Assembly: GCF_030063145.1 (NCBI RefSeq)
Contig: NZ_JASISM010000002.1
Location: 124,001 to 188,000, forward strand
Length of the DNA stretch: 64,000 nt
Source: Cryobacterium sp. PH31-L1
GTDB lineage: Bacteria; Actinomycetota; Actinomycetes; Actinomycetales; Microbacteriaceae
Direction: 5' to 3'
In this document: in pieces, positions 56,764 through 64,000 of the stretch
Layout of the letters: each line of letters starts with the position of its first letter
How positions within the stretch are numbered: the first letter of the stretch is position 1
Program-made: the position numbers and the translations under genes
The notes under the pieces: model-generated
The model's input: only the letters and a program-made list of their open reading frames with translations
The model's database searches: none
What the model was told of the DNA's origin: nothing

Positions 56764-58089
56764 TCAGCTCGGGTTGGGTGCGCCGGGTCGTGCGTAGTAA
56801 AACCAGGCCAGCCCGGTGCAGAACAGGCAGAACACCGAGCAGCCGATGAAGAAGGCGGTCGGGCTCATCGCGGTGAGGGCCATACCAACGATGAAAGGTC
56901 CGAAGGCGGCGATCGAGGCTGTCCAGCCGATTGCTCCACCGGCCTGCCGCTTGGGGAAGATCATCGGCATCTGCTTGAAGGTTCCCGCGTTGGCCAGTCC
57001 GGAGAAGAAGAAGATGATGAGCATGCCGGTGAGAAAACCGTAGAACTCGTCGACGCTCGTCGGGGTGAGAAAGAACACCGTGACGATCGTGCCGACGGTC
57101 ATGCCGGCGCCGCCGACGAAGGTGAAGATTGCGCCGCCGAACCGGTCGCAGAGCGGACCGCAGGCTGCGCGCACCAACGCACCGACGACGGGGCCGATGA
57201 AGGCGAAGGCGAGCGGGTTGGGCGCATCCGGAAAGTCGCCGTAGACGTTGAGAATGATCAGCCCCATTTGCGCGGCGAGGCCGCTGAACGCGCCGAAGCT
57301 CATGAGGTAGATGGCGGTCATGATCCAGGTGTGCTTGACCTTGAAGATGTCGAGCTGCTGCCGAAAATTAGCCTTGATCGGCACGCGGCGCAGAAAGACG
57401 AGTGCGAGGATGATCGCGAGGATCACCCACGGCACCAACACGAGTCCGCCGTTGTGCAGCCAGACCAGTTCACCGTTGGAGTCGCTCTCCGGGGTGAGAG
57501 CTGCGGTGCCGAGCAGTCCGAAACCGACCACCCACGGGGTGAGCAGCTGGATCAGGCCGATACCGAAGTTGCCCAGCCCTGCCTGCAGGCCGAGGGCGGT
57601 TCCGGCGAGGCGCTTGGGGAAGAAATAGCTGGTGGAGGCCATGAACCCCGAGAAACTCCCGCCGCCGACGCCCGCGGCAAACGAGAGCGCGAGCAGCACC
57701 CAGTAGGGGGTGGAGGTATCGCGAGCGACGAGCGTCCAGCCGATCATCGGCAGCAGCAGCAGGGCACTCGCCAAAACAACGAGGGTGCGGGTTCCGAGCA
57801 TCGGGGGCAGGAACATGAACACGAGCCGCAGTAACCCCGCAGCGAGGCCCGGCAGCGCAACCAGCCAGTACAGCTGGGTGGTGCTGAGGTCGAAGCCGAT
57901 GTCATTGAGTCGCGGGGCGATCGCGCTGACCAGATACCAGGCCGCGAAGGCGAGGGTCATGCTGAAAGTCGTGATCCACAGGGTGCGCCAGGCGAGGTGC
58001 GAGTCCCACGTTTCTTCATGTTCCGGATCCCAGTTGGAGAGGTCCGGCTTCAGCGTGGACGTGACGCGTGGTGGTGAGACGGTTGACAT
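56764..58089 (-). CDS. narK: Nitrate/nitrite transporter NarK
   Basis: 441-aa 12-helix MFS nitrate/nitrite porter. Family stretches: WLVALPGLAAGLLRLVFMFLPP, FAAGVGGGSFSGFMASTSYFFPK (nitrate signature GGGSF..S), GLQAGLGNFGIGLIQLLTP and the second signature around LTGMLIIFFFSGLANAGTFKQMP. ATG at 58089 with GAGGAAA upstream; a longer frame to 58182 is rejected. Divergent from moaB with a 128-bp shared promoter region. Confidence 0.94.
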   Translation of the reverse strand: MSTVSPPRVTSTLKPDLSNWDPEHEETWDSHLAWRTLWITTFSMTLAFAAWYLVSAIAPRLNDIGFDLSTTQLYWLVALPGLAAGLLRLVFMFLPPMLGTRTLVVLASALLLLPMIGWTLVARDTSTPYWVLLALSFAAGVGGGSFSGFMASTSYFFPKRLAGTALGLQAGLGNFGIGLIQLLTPWVVGFGLLGTAALTPESDSNGELVWLHNGGLVLVPWVILAIILALVFLRRVPIKANFRQQLDIFKVKHTWIMTAIYLMSFGAFSGLAAQMGLIILNVYGDFPDAPNPLAFAFIGPVVGALVRAACGPLCDRFGGAIFTFVGGAGMTVGTIVTVFFLTPTSVDEFYGFLTGMLIIFFFSGLANAGTFKQMPMIFPKRQAGGAIGWTASIAAFGPFIVGMALTAMSPTAFFIGCSVFCLFCTGLAWFYYARPGAPNPS

Positions 58090-58217
58090 GGTTTCCTCGG
58101 CTGCCTGGTCGGGCCTGCTGCCCGGTTCGTAACCAGCTTGTTCGCTCAGGGTTCGTGGTGCATCGGGCAAACACCGTGACAAATGATTCCAGCGGATGCC
58201 CGCGGTACTGTGGAACG

Positions 58218-58733
58218 GTGAAAACTCAGCTCAAACTTGGGGCCGAACTCGGGGCCGTCGTGATCACCGTGTCTGATCGCTGTTCGCGCGGCGAACGCGA
58301 GGATCGGTCCGGTCCGGTCGCCGTTGATGCGCTCGGCGAGGTCGGCATCCCGTGCGGGCCGCCGCGGGTCGTGCCCGACGGCATCGAGAGCGTGGCCGGC
58401 GCGATCTCGGCGGCGCTCGGCGACGGAGCCCGCCTCGTCGTGACCACCGGAGGCACCGGAGTCTCGGCACGCGACCTCACGCCGGAGGGTACCGCCACCC
58501 TGCTGCACACAATTCTGCCGGGCATTTCCGAGCGGATGCGCGCCGTCAGCGTCGCGACCATCCCCACCGCAATGCTGTCCCGCGGCATCGCCGGCATCGC
58601 CGACTCGGTGGGCAACAACGGAGCCTTGGTCGTGAACCTGCCCGGTTCGGCCGGCGCGGTGCGCGACGGTGTGGCCATTCTCGCGCCGCTCGTGCGGCAC
58701 ATCATCGACCAGCTCGACGGCGGCGACCACTGA
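58218..58733 (+). CDS. Molybdopterin adenylyltransferase-like protein (MogA/MoaB)
   Basis: 171-aa MoCF_biosynth-domain protein that adenylylates molybdopterin before Mo insertion. The substrate motif LVVTTGGTGVSARDLTPE is clear, as are ITVSDRCSRGEREDRSG and LPGSAGAVRDG. GTG start at 58218, divergent from narK. Overlaps moaE (TGATG). Confidence 0.92.
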   Translation: MKTQLKLGAELGAVVITVSDRCSRGEREDRSGPVAVDALGEVGIPCGPPRVVPDGIESVAGAISAALGDGARLVVTTGGTGVSARDLTPEGTATLLHTILPGISERMRAVSVATIPTAMLSRGIAGIADSVGNNGALVVNLPGSAGAVRDGVAILAPLVRHIIDQLDGGDH

Positions 58734-59173
58734 TGAGTGCTGTGGGTGCTTCCGCGCGGGGCTTCGCCCGGGTGACCGAGTCGCTACTCGACGTCGGCGA
58801 GCACGTTATTGCCGTTTCCGGACGGTCGCACGGCGCCGTGGTGACCTTCATCGGGCAGGTGCGCGACCACGACCCGGATGCCGCCGGCCGCGTCACCGGC
58901 CTCGATTACAGTGCGCATCCCGACGCTGAGCGCATTATCGGCGAGATCGCGGAGAGGGTGCGGGCGCAGCATCCGCTCGTGGTCTTGGCAGTCAGCCACC
59001 GTATCGGACACCTCGACGTCGGCGACCTGGCCCTCGTTGCGGCGGTCGCGAGCGCGCACCGCGGCGACGCTTTCGCCGCTTGCGAGAGCCTGGTCGAGGC
59101 CGTGAAGGCTGAGGTTCCGATCTGGAAGAAACAGTATGAGGTCGACGGAACGCATTCCTGGGTCGGTTTGTAG
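58733..59173 (+). CDS. moaE: Molybdopterin synthase large subunit MoaE
   Basis: 146-aa catalytic subunit of molybdopterin synthase. Marks: GAVVTFIGQVRDHD, LDYSAHPDAERII, VSHRIGHLDVGDLALVAAVASAHR and the active Lys stretch VPIWKKQY. It forms a complex with MoaD, whose gene lies downstream on the other strand. The start overlaps the moaB/mog stop. Confidence 0.95.
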   Translation: MSAVGASARGFARVTESLLDVGEHVIAVSGRSHGAVVTFIGQVRDHDPDAAGRVTGLDYSAHPDAERIIGEIAERVRAQHPLVVLAVSHRIGHLDVGDLALVAAVASAHRGDAFAACESLVEAVKAEVPIWKKQYEVDGTHSWVGL

Positions 59174-59192
59174 CGTTTGTAGCGTTTGTAGC
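59166..59192 (+). repeat. Three tandem 9-bp units at the moaE stop codon
   Basis: GTTTGTAGC occurs three times in a row; the first unit contains the moaE stop codon (TAG). Each copy brings a further TAG in the same frame. It may be a slippage product without function. The remainder of the 59174-59296 gap shows no clear feature. Confidence 0.8.
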
Positions 59193-59296
59193 CCGGTGAC
59201 TGTGCAGAACTGCGAAGACCTGCGCGAAATCGGCCGTTTCAGCGCGCGCGATGATCAGGGCATTCAGCGGAAATCTCCGCGGTTGTGAACGGTTTA

Positions 59297-59536
59297 TCAG
59301 CCGCCGGCGAAGGGCGGCAGCACGTCCACCGCGTCGGTGGGGGCGAGAGCGACCGCGTCATCCGTGGCGCGCGTGCCGTTCACGAGCAGGGAACACAGCC
59401 CGAGCACCCGCACGAACTCACTGCCGTAGCGCCCGCCGAGCTCGACGCGGAGTTCGCCGATCGTGGAGGCGTCGAGCGTGGCCGTCTCCGTCTGGGCGGC
59501 TTCGGCGGCGCCGGCGAAGAAGCGCAGGGTTGCCAT
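59297..59536 (-). CDS. moaD: Molybdopterin synthase sulfur carrier MoaD
   Basis: 79-aa ubiquitin-like protein ending in the required Gly-Gly (PPFAGG), which carries the thiocarboxylate. N-terminus TLRFFAGAAEAAQ. ATG at 59536 overlaps the preceding stop (TGATG); a longer frame to 59587 is rejected. It is thiolated by MoeB, encoded at the end of the window. Confidence 0.93.
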   Translation of the reverse strand: MATLRFFAGAAEAAQTETATLDASTIGELRVELGGRYGSEFVRVLGLCSLLVNGTRATDDAVALAPTDAVDVLPPFAGG

Positions 59537-59808
59537 CACAGTTTTTCGGGTGCCCAGTCGCGGGCGAGTTCGCTCGCGGCGGCGCACGCGGCTTCAATGT
59601 CGGCTCCGGTTCCGCCGTTTTTCGCGGCGGCGAGCCCGATCAGAAAGGTGCTGAGCGGTGCGGCCGGCCGGGCTACGTTGTGGGCGACGTCGCGGGCCAC
59701 GTCGAGCAGATCGCCGACCGGAACATCCGCCGGGTCAAGCTGTAGTCGATCGGCGAGTGCCGTGAGCCAGTCGTCGAGCGCTTCGGGAGGCAGCGGTGTT
59801 GAGCTCAT
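59536..59808 (-). CDS. DUF6457 molybdenum-cofactor-associated protein
   Basis: 90-aa all-helical protein (LDDWLTALADRLQLDPADVPVGDLLDVARDVAHNVARPAAPLSTFLIGLAAA), here cited in parts. Small proteins like this sit beside mobA/moaD in actinobacteria and are named DUF6457; function unknown. Coupled to mobA upstream (ATGA) and moaD downstream (TGATG), which supports a role in cofactor delivery. Confidence 0.75.
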   Translation of the reverse strand: MSSTPLPPEALDDWLTALADRLQLDPADVPVGDLLDVARDVAHNVARPAAPLSTFLIGLAAAKNGGTGADIEAACAAASELARDWAPEKL

Positions 59809-60488
59809 TGGGGGTCACTCCTCTGGTCGGGCTGAGTCTCGGTGAGACGTGCGGAACTTCTCTCAACATCCTGCCACGTGTCCACGTCGATTCCGGCTCC
59901 GAATTCGTCGAGCAGTCCGTTGAGGTTGAGGTCCGCGAGCAGCGCACGCATGCTGGCGCCGGTGACGTGGTCGCCGAGCCGGTCCACTGCTGCGCGCAGC
60001 GCCGTCGCACGGTAGATCCCGGCCAGCCACTGGGCGTGACCGTTGTAGTCGTTGAGGTGTACGCCGTCGCGCTGGTCCCCGATACTCTCGAGACCGGATA
60101 CTGCCGCGACCAGAAGGCGCGCGGCATCCGCTCCCCGCGGCAGGTCGCAGGCGAGCACGAGCAGCCAGTCGGCCGGTTTTTCAGGGTTGGCTGTGTCGGC
60201 GTCGAGTGCGGCGAGGGCGGCGGCGATGCCGGCGACCGGTCCGCCAAATGGCGGGTCTTCCAGTGCCCAGATGATGGCGGAGTTCGGTGTCGGCGCGGTG
60301 GGGGCTTGTGTCGCGGCGGCTCGAGCAATGGGCGGGCCGACCACGACCGTGTGGCGGGCGAGGGGGCGCGCGTCGAGCACGCGGGAGAGGAGCGTGCGTC
60401 CGGCCACCTCGACCGCCGGCTTGAATGCGCCGCCGAGGCGGGTGCCGCGGCCGCCGGCGAGCACGATCAGGTCGGGTTGTACAGTCAT
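59805..60488 (-). CDS. mobA: Molybdenum cofactor guanylyltransferase MobA
   Basis: 227-aa nucleotidyltransferase that adds GMP to make MGD, needed for NarG. N-terminal motif IVLAGGRGTRLGGAFKPAVEVAG and metal Asp in ACDLPRG. The usual MobA loop LAGGxSxRMGxDK reads LAGGRGTRLGGAFKP, a variant. Start ATG 60488; the longer frame to 60842 overlaps moaC and is rejected. The 157-bp gap before it shows no gene. Confidence 0.87.
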   Translation of the reverse strand: MTVQPDLIVLAGGRGTRLGGAFKPAVEVAGRTLLSRVLDARPLARHTVVVGPPIARAAATQAPTAPTPNSAIIWALEDPPFGGPVAGIAAALAALDADTANPEKPADWLLVLACDLPRGADAARLLVAAVSGLESIGDQRDGVHLNDYNGHAQWLAGIYRATALRAAVDRLGDHVTGASMRALLADLNLNGLLDEFGAGIDVDTWQDVERSSARLTETQPDQRSDPQ

Positions 60489-60645
60489 GAGGTGTGGCGA
60501 GCGGATGGCCGCGTCTGATACTGGTGCGCGCTCGAGTAACGGGCGTAGCGGCCACCGGTTTTTGGCGCGGTGACGGTGGTGGTGGTGGGTGCGGGGCATC
60601 CGTTTTGGGCGACGAAATGCGCCACGGGAACCGCCGCCGGCACGG

Positions 60646-61155
60646 TCACGCGCGCAGCCAGTCGCCGCTCTTGCCGCCGCTCTTGGCGAGCAGGCGCACG
60701 TTCTCGATCGTGACGGATTTGTCGAGGCCTTTGACCATGTCGACGACGGCGAGGGCGGCGACCGAAACGGCGGTGAATGCCTCCATCTCGACGCCGGTGC
60801 GGTCGGCGGTGCGCACCGTGGCGGTGATGCTGACGCCGTCATCCCCGACGACGAGGTCGACGACGGCGCCGTGCACGCCGATCACGTGGGCGAGGGGGAG
60901 CAGATCGGCGGTCTTCTTGGCTCCTTGGATTCCGGCGATGCGGGCCACGGCGAGCACGTCGCCCTTGGGCGCGGTGCCGTCACGGAGGGCCGCGATAACC
61001 GTGGGGCCGCAGCGCACGAAGCCGGCGGCGGTCGCGCTGCGTACGGTGGGAACTTTGTTGGTCACGTCAACCATGCGGGCCTGTCCGGCCGAGTCGAGGT
61101 GGGTGAACAGCTGGGCGGGAACGGTCGCGCCGGCCGTGTCGGTGGTGTGCGTCAT
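60646..61155 (-). CDS. moaC: Cyclic pyranopterin monophosphate synthase MoaC
   Basis: 169-aa MoaC, second enzyme of the pathway after MoaA. Conserved stretches: [34 protein letters not shown] (catalytic Lys-Lys-Thr; the usual CHP is AHV here), and [22 protein letters not shown] with catalytic Lys in the same helix. Overlaps the moeA stop (ATGA). MoaA is not in the window. Confidence 0.93.
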   Translation of the reverse strand: MTHTTDTAGATVPAQLFTHLDSAGQARMVDVTNKVPTVRSATAAGFVRCGPTVIAALRDGTAPKGDVLAVARIAGIQGAKKTADLLPLAHVIGVHGAVVDLVVGDDGVSITATVRTADRTGVEMEAFTAVSVAALAVVDMVKGLDKSVTIENVRLLAKSGGKSGDWLRA

Positions 61156-62723
61156 GATGTCAGCATGACAGTGATGCGGTCGCCGCCGCGAATGTGAGTC
61201 GTGTCTTCGGGCACGATGGCGAGTCCGTTGGCCTGTGCCAGGCCGGCGACGAGGTGCGAACCCGACCCTCCCCGGGAGGCCGGGCGTACTTCGACGCGGA
61301 TGCTGCCGGTGCTGGCACTCGTGCTTCCCTCGGCGGTGATGACGGTGGGTGGGTGCTCGATCACGGTTCGGTGCGTCACGATCACAGGCATGTACTGGGC
61401 GCGTCCGGGTGGCGAGTTCCAGCCGTCAACAACGGTGGCGGTGACCGTGCGGCGGTGCAGAGCTGGGTGGTCCAGTGATAGGCGGTCTCGTGATGTGGCT
61501 GTGGTGCCGAGGCGAGTGGCCGCGGTGTCGGCATCAGTGTCGGAGTCTGTGCGCAGGTGTGGGCGTGTGGTCTCGTCGTTCGGCGCGTCCGCCGTTTCGT
61601 TCGTCGGGTCGATCGGGTCGGCGAGGCCGTGCCCGAGCAGACGCCGCAGAGCGGGCCGCACGAACACCTCGAACGACACGTACGCACTCACCGGGTTGCC
61701 GGGCAGGGCGAAGATGAGTGGTCCGGGCACGTCTTCGGTCGCGGGCCAGCGCCCGAAGCCCTGGGGCTTGCCTGGTTGCATCTTGACCGGGCCGAAGTTC
61801 ACCGTTCCCAGTGGTTTCAGCACCGCTTTGACCACGTCGTACGCTCCGACGCTCACACCGCCGGAGAGCACGATCACATCGACCGTGCCGGCCAGCTCGG
61901 TCAGCAGGGCGCGCAGCACGTCATCGTCGTCGGGTACGGCGCCGATCCGCACGGGTATGCCGCCGGCCTCAGCGACGGCCGCCGAGAGCAGAAAGGAGTT
62001 GGAGTCGGGAATCTGGCCGCGGCGGGTCGGGCTGCCGGGGGTGACGAGTTCGCTTCCGGTGGAGATGACGGCCACGCGCGGAGCGGGGTGAACGAGCACC
62101 GAGCTGGTTCCGGCGCTCGCCGCTGCGGCGACCCGGGTGGGCCAGAGCACGCTGCCCGCGCGCAGCACCCGATCGCCCGCGTGGGCGTCTTCGCCGGCAC
62201 GACGCACGTGCGCCGCGACATCGGGCGCTTGCACGATGGTGACGAGTTCGGTGCCCTGGTCGGTGTCTTCGATCGGTACGACGGCATCCGCTCCGTCGGG
62301 AATCGGCGCGCCCGTCATGATGCGCGCCACCTGCCCGGGAACGAGGCGTGGGTTCTCTGCGGTGCCGGCCGCGAGATCGGCGACGACCGGCAGGGTGATC
62401 GGATTCTGAGCGGATGCCCCCATCAGGTCAGCACGGATGACGGCGTAGCCGTCCATCGCGGAGTTGTCGAACGGAGGCGTGTCGGTCACCGTGAGCACGT
62501 CTTCGGCCAGGACGAGTCCGCGGGCGGCGTCGAGCGTGACCCGCACGGGCGGCAGGGGAGCCAGGCTGCCGAGCACGACAGCGAGTTGCTCGGGAACGGT
62601 GCGCGCGGTCGCCGCGGGGGCGCAGGCATCCGCCCGGTCGGTGTGGGTGTGGCCGTTCTCTGGGGGGCCGGGCGTGATCTCGCGTGCCCCGGAGGCGGCG
62701 GCGAGACGTTCGTTGTCGGTCAC
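61152..62723 (-). CDS. moeA: Molybdopterin molybdotransferase MoeA with low-complexity insert
   Basis: 523-aa MoeA inserting molybdate into adenylated molybdopterin. MoeA_N motif [10 protein letters not shown], the MoCF motif [11 protein letters not shown] and [20 protein letters not shown] are clear. About residues 369-417 form an Asp/Thr-rich insert ([33 protein letters not shown]) between the core and the C-terminal beta domain; the protein is longer than the usual about 410-430. GTG start at 62723, 3 nt after moeB. Confidence 0.93.
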   Translation of the reverse strand: MTDNERLAAASGAREITPGPPENGHTHTDRADACAPAATARTVPEQLAVVLGSLAPLPPVRVTLDAARGLVLAEDVLTVTDTPPFDNSAMDGYAVIRADLMGASAQNPITLPVVADLAAGTAENPRLVPGQVARIMTGAPIPDGADAVVPIEDTDQGTELVTIVQAPDVAAHVRRAGEDAHAGDRVLRAGSVLWPTRVAAAASAGTSSVLVHPAPRVAVISTGSELVTPGSPTRRGQIPDSNSFLLSAAVAEAGGIPVRIGAVPDDDDVLRALLTELAGTVDVIVLSGGVSVGAYDVVKAVLKPLGTVNFGPVKMQPGKPQGFGRWPATEDVPGPLIFALPGNPVSAYVSFEVFVRPALRRLLGHGLADPIDPTNETADAPNDETTRPHLRTDSDTDADTAATRLGTTATSRDRLSLDHPALHRRTVTATVVDGWNSPPGRAQYMPVIVTHRTVIEHPPTVITAEGSTSASTGSIRVEVRPASRGGSGSHLVAGLAQANGLAIVPEDTTHIRGGDRITVMLTS

Positions 62724-62726
62724 CGC

Positions 62727-64000
62727 TCAGACCAGGCTGTCGGACTGGCCGGTACTGCCGGCGTCGTCTCGCGCGGAGGCGTGCCGCCCAGCCGGGGCGG
62801 GCTCTGGCGCGGCCCAGCGACTGCCGAATCCGGGAGCTCGCCCGGCTGTGACGAGGTCATCCCAGGCGAGGATCCCTCCGGTGAACACCGACACATCGGT
62901 GAATCCGGCCTCACGCAGGGCGTTGGCCGCCCGCGCGGCGCGACCGCCAGCGTGGCAGTGCACAATCAGCGGCACGTCCGTCGGCAGCGCAGCCCGGCCG
63001 CTGGTCGACAGTACGCCGTCCGTCAACAGTTCGCCGAGCGGCAGCAGTCGGGCCGTGGGGATCGAGCTTTCGGCGAATTCGCTCGGCTCGCGCACGTCCA
63101 CGACGAGAAAGTTGTCGGTACCGGCGCTCTGGGCAGCGAGGCGGTCGACGAGCTCGACGCTGGTGACCTCGGGGGTGCTGGTCATCGCCATTCGAGCGGC
63201 TTCCTCGGCTTGTTCGGCAGCGGTCGGCTCGGCGGCAATGCCGGTCCCGAGCAGCGGTATCTCGCTGAACCGGCCCGACAACGCATCGATCACGAGTACG
63301 CGGCCAATCAGCGGCGAGCCGATCCCGGTGATGAGCTTGATGGTTTCGGTAGCCATGAGCGACCCGACCTGGCCGCAGAGCGCGCCGAGCACACCGGCGT
63401 CGGCGCAGTTCGGTACTTCGCCCGCGGCTGGCGGCGTGGGAAACAGGTCGCGCAGGTGCACACCGGTCACGCCGGAACCCTCCGGCGGGGTGGCCCAGAA
63501 CACCGAGAGTTGGGCGTCGAATCGCAAAACGGATGCCCACACCAGCGGTAGCCCGAGCCGGGCGCAGGTGTCGTTCACGAGGAACCGGGTCGGAAAATTG
63601 TCGGTGCCATCGATGACCACGTCGTAGCCGCCGATGATCTCGGCGGCGTTGGCCGCGACGAGGCGTTCGGCGTGCCGAACGACCCTGGTCTCGGGGGCGA
63701 TCTCCATGATGCGCTCGGCGGCGCTGTCTACTTTTGGGCGGCCGACATCCGCTTGCCCGTGGGCAATCTGGCGCTGCAGGTTGCTGGGTTCCACGTCGTC
63801 GCCGTCGACGATGCCGATGGTGCCGACACCGGCCGCGGCCAGGTAGAGCAGGGCGGGCGAGCCGAGCCCGCCGGCGCCGAGCACGAGCACCCGGGCATTG
63901 GCGAGGCGGCGCTGGCCGAGTTCATTGAGCTGGGGGAGGCGACGCTGCCGGGCGGTACGCGCGGATTCGGACGCGCTGAGTTGATCAACGGGCTCAACAA
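62727..64000 (-). CDS. moeB: MoeB/ThiF adenylyltransferase-rhodanese fusion (5' end outside window)
   Basis: E1-like enzyme adenylylating MoaD. The ATP motif VLVLGAGGLGSPALLYLAAAG is complete, with RQIAHGQADVGRPK and DGTDNFPTRFLVND. A C-terminal rhodanese domain has an active Cys in IVHCHAGGRAARAA. The frame stays open to base 63998 (residues LPQLNELGQRRLANARV before the ATP motif), so translation starts beyond the window. The usual zinc CxxC pairs of MoeB are not seen; only Cys in PNCADAG and GALCGQVG remain. Confidence 0.93.
   Translation of the reverse strand, partial: VEPVDQLSASESARTARQRRLPQLNELGQRRLANARVLVLGAGGLGSPALLYLAAAGVGTIGIVDGDDVEPSNLQRQIAHGQADVGRPKVDSAAERIMEIAPETRVVRHAERLVAANAAEIIGGYDVVIDGTDNFPTRFLVNDTCARLGLPLVWASVLRFDAQLSVFWATPPEGSGVTGVHLRDLFPTPPAAGEVPNCADAGVLGALCGQVGSLMATETIKLITGIGSPLIGRVLVIDALSGRFSEIPLLGTGIAAEPTAAEQAEEAARMAMTSTPEVTSVELVDRLAAQSAGTDNFLVVDVREPSEFAESSIPTARLLPLGELLTDGVLSTSGRAALPTDVPLIVHCHAGGRAARAANALREAGFTDVSVFTGGILAWDDLVTAGRAPGFGSRWAAPEPAPAGRHASARDDAGSTGQSDSLV

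Noticed and set aside
61557..63551. Plus-strand open frame of 664 codons
   Set aside because: Antisense to moeA and moeB, which are clear; no domain of its own.

Overview
This window looks like a chromosomal stretch from a high-GC actinobacterium, most probably of the Microbacteriaceae type. That placement is an inference. It rests on high GC, frequent GTG starts, heavy translational coupling (ATGA/GTGA/TGATG overlaps), a DevS/DosR-type two-component pair, a mycothiol- or thioredoxin-type ArsC, Bcr/CflA and ROK families, and a strongly over-used DNA word (GGATGCC and its complement). I saw no rRNA, tRNA, CRISPR array, phage or plasmid backbone. One IS1595-type transposase is present.

Layout. 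(1) 1-2.1 kb: hypoxia/redox two-component pair (kinase cut by the window edge, regulator convergent and overlapping). (2) 2.2-11.2 kb: a stress and toxic-ion block. It holds CsoR/CopZ/CopA copper efflux with operators, a persulfide module (CoA-disulfide reductase-rhodanese, rhodanese, CstR-like sensor), arsenic genes (arsC, acr3, divergent arsR), a universal stress protein, and a fluoride riboswitch driving two crcB genes. (3) 11.2-27.5 kb: a DsbA-like thiol oxidase, then a large locus joining a sugar-type ABC importer (binding lipoprotein, ATPase, permease), a FAD monooxygenase and an ebo-like set (UbiA prenyltransferase, EboA, TatD-like EboB, EboF-like phosphodiesterase). It is flanked by a TIM-barrel isomerase, a Gfo/Idh/MocA dehydrogenase, a Tat-exported TIM barrel and a secreted PQQ-type sugar dehydrogenase with a PKD domain. 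(4) 27.7-37.6 kb: the IS element, two ROK regulators, xylose isomerase, alditol oxidase, an NAD epimerase/uronate-dehydrogenase-like protein, an aldo/keto reductase and a Bcr/CflA exporter, forming a pentose/polyol catabolic area. (5) 37.8-46.4 kb: PAP2 phosphatase, amino-oxidase-like flavoprotein, a small membrane protein, Ktr potassium uptake, and a three-gene 2-oxoacid dehydrogenase operon. (6) 46.5-64 kb: anaerobic respiration block: a Cys-rich regulator, narGHJI, DUF488, a dicarboxylate symporter, a 45-aa double-CxxC protein, narK, and molybdenum cofactor genes (moaB/mog, moaE, moaD, DUF6457, mobA, moaC, moeA, moeB-rhodanese). The last gene runs off the window end.

How the parts fit. The nar genes need bis-MGD cofactor, which the moa/moe/mob genes beside them help make (moaA is not in the window). 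NarK brings nitrate in. A DosR-type system in the same window suggests hypoxic control, but this is not proven by a clear operator. The ebo-like operon is unusual because it is continuous with a carbohydrate importer and a flavin hydroxylase, suggesting import of a sugar or cyclitol and its use to make or move a prenylated or modified small molecule. This is the most novel-looking system here.

Non-coding signals include two CsoR operators, one CstR-like operator of nearly the same sequence, a fluoride riboswitch, several hairpins between convergent genes, a three-copy dispersed extragenic repeat, a 90-bp nested palindrome, and a shared 23-bp operator-like sequence upstream of xylA and the aldo/keto reductase gene.
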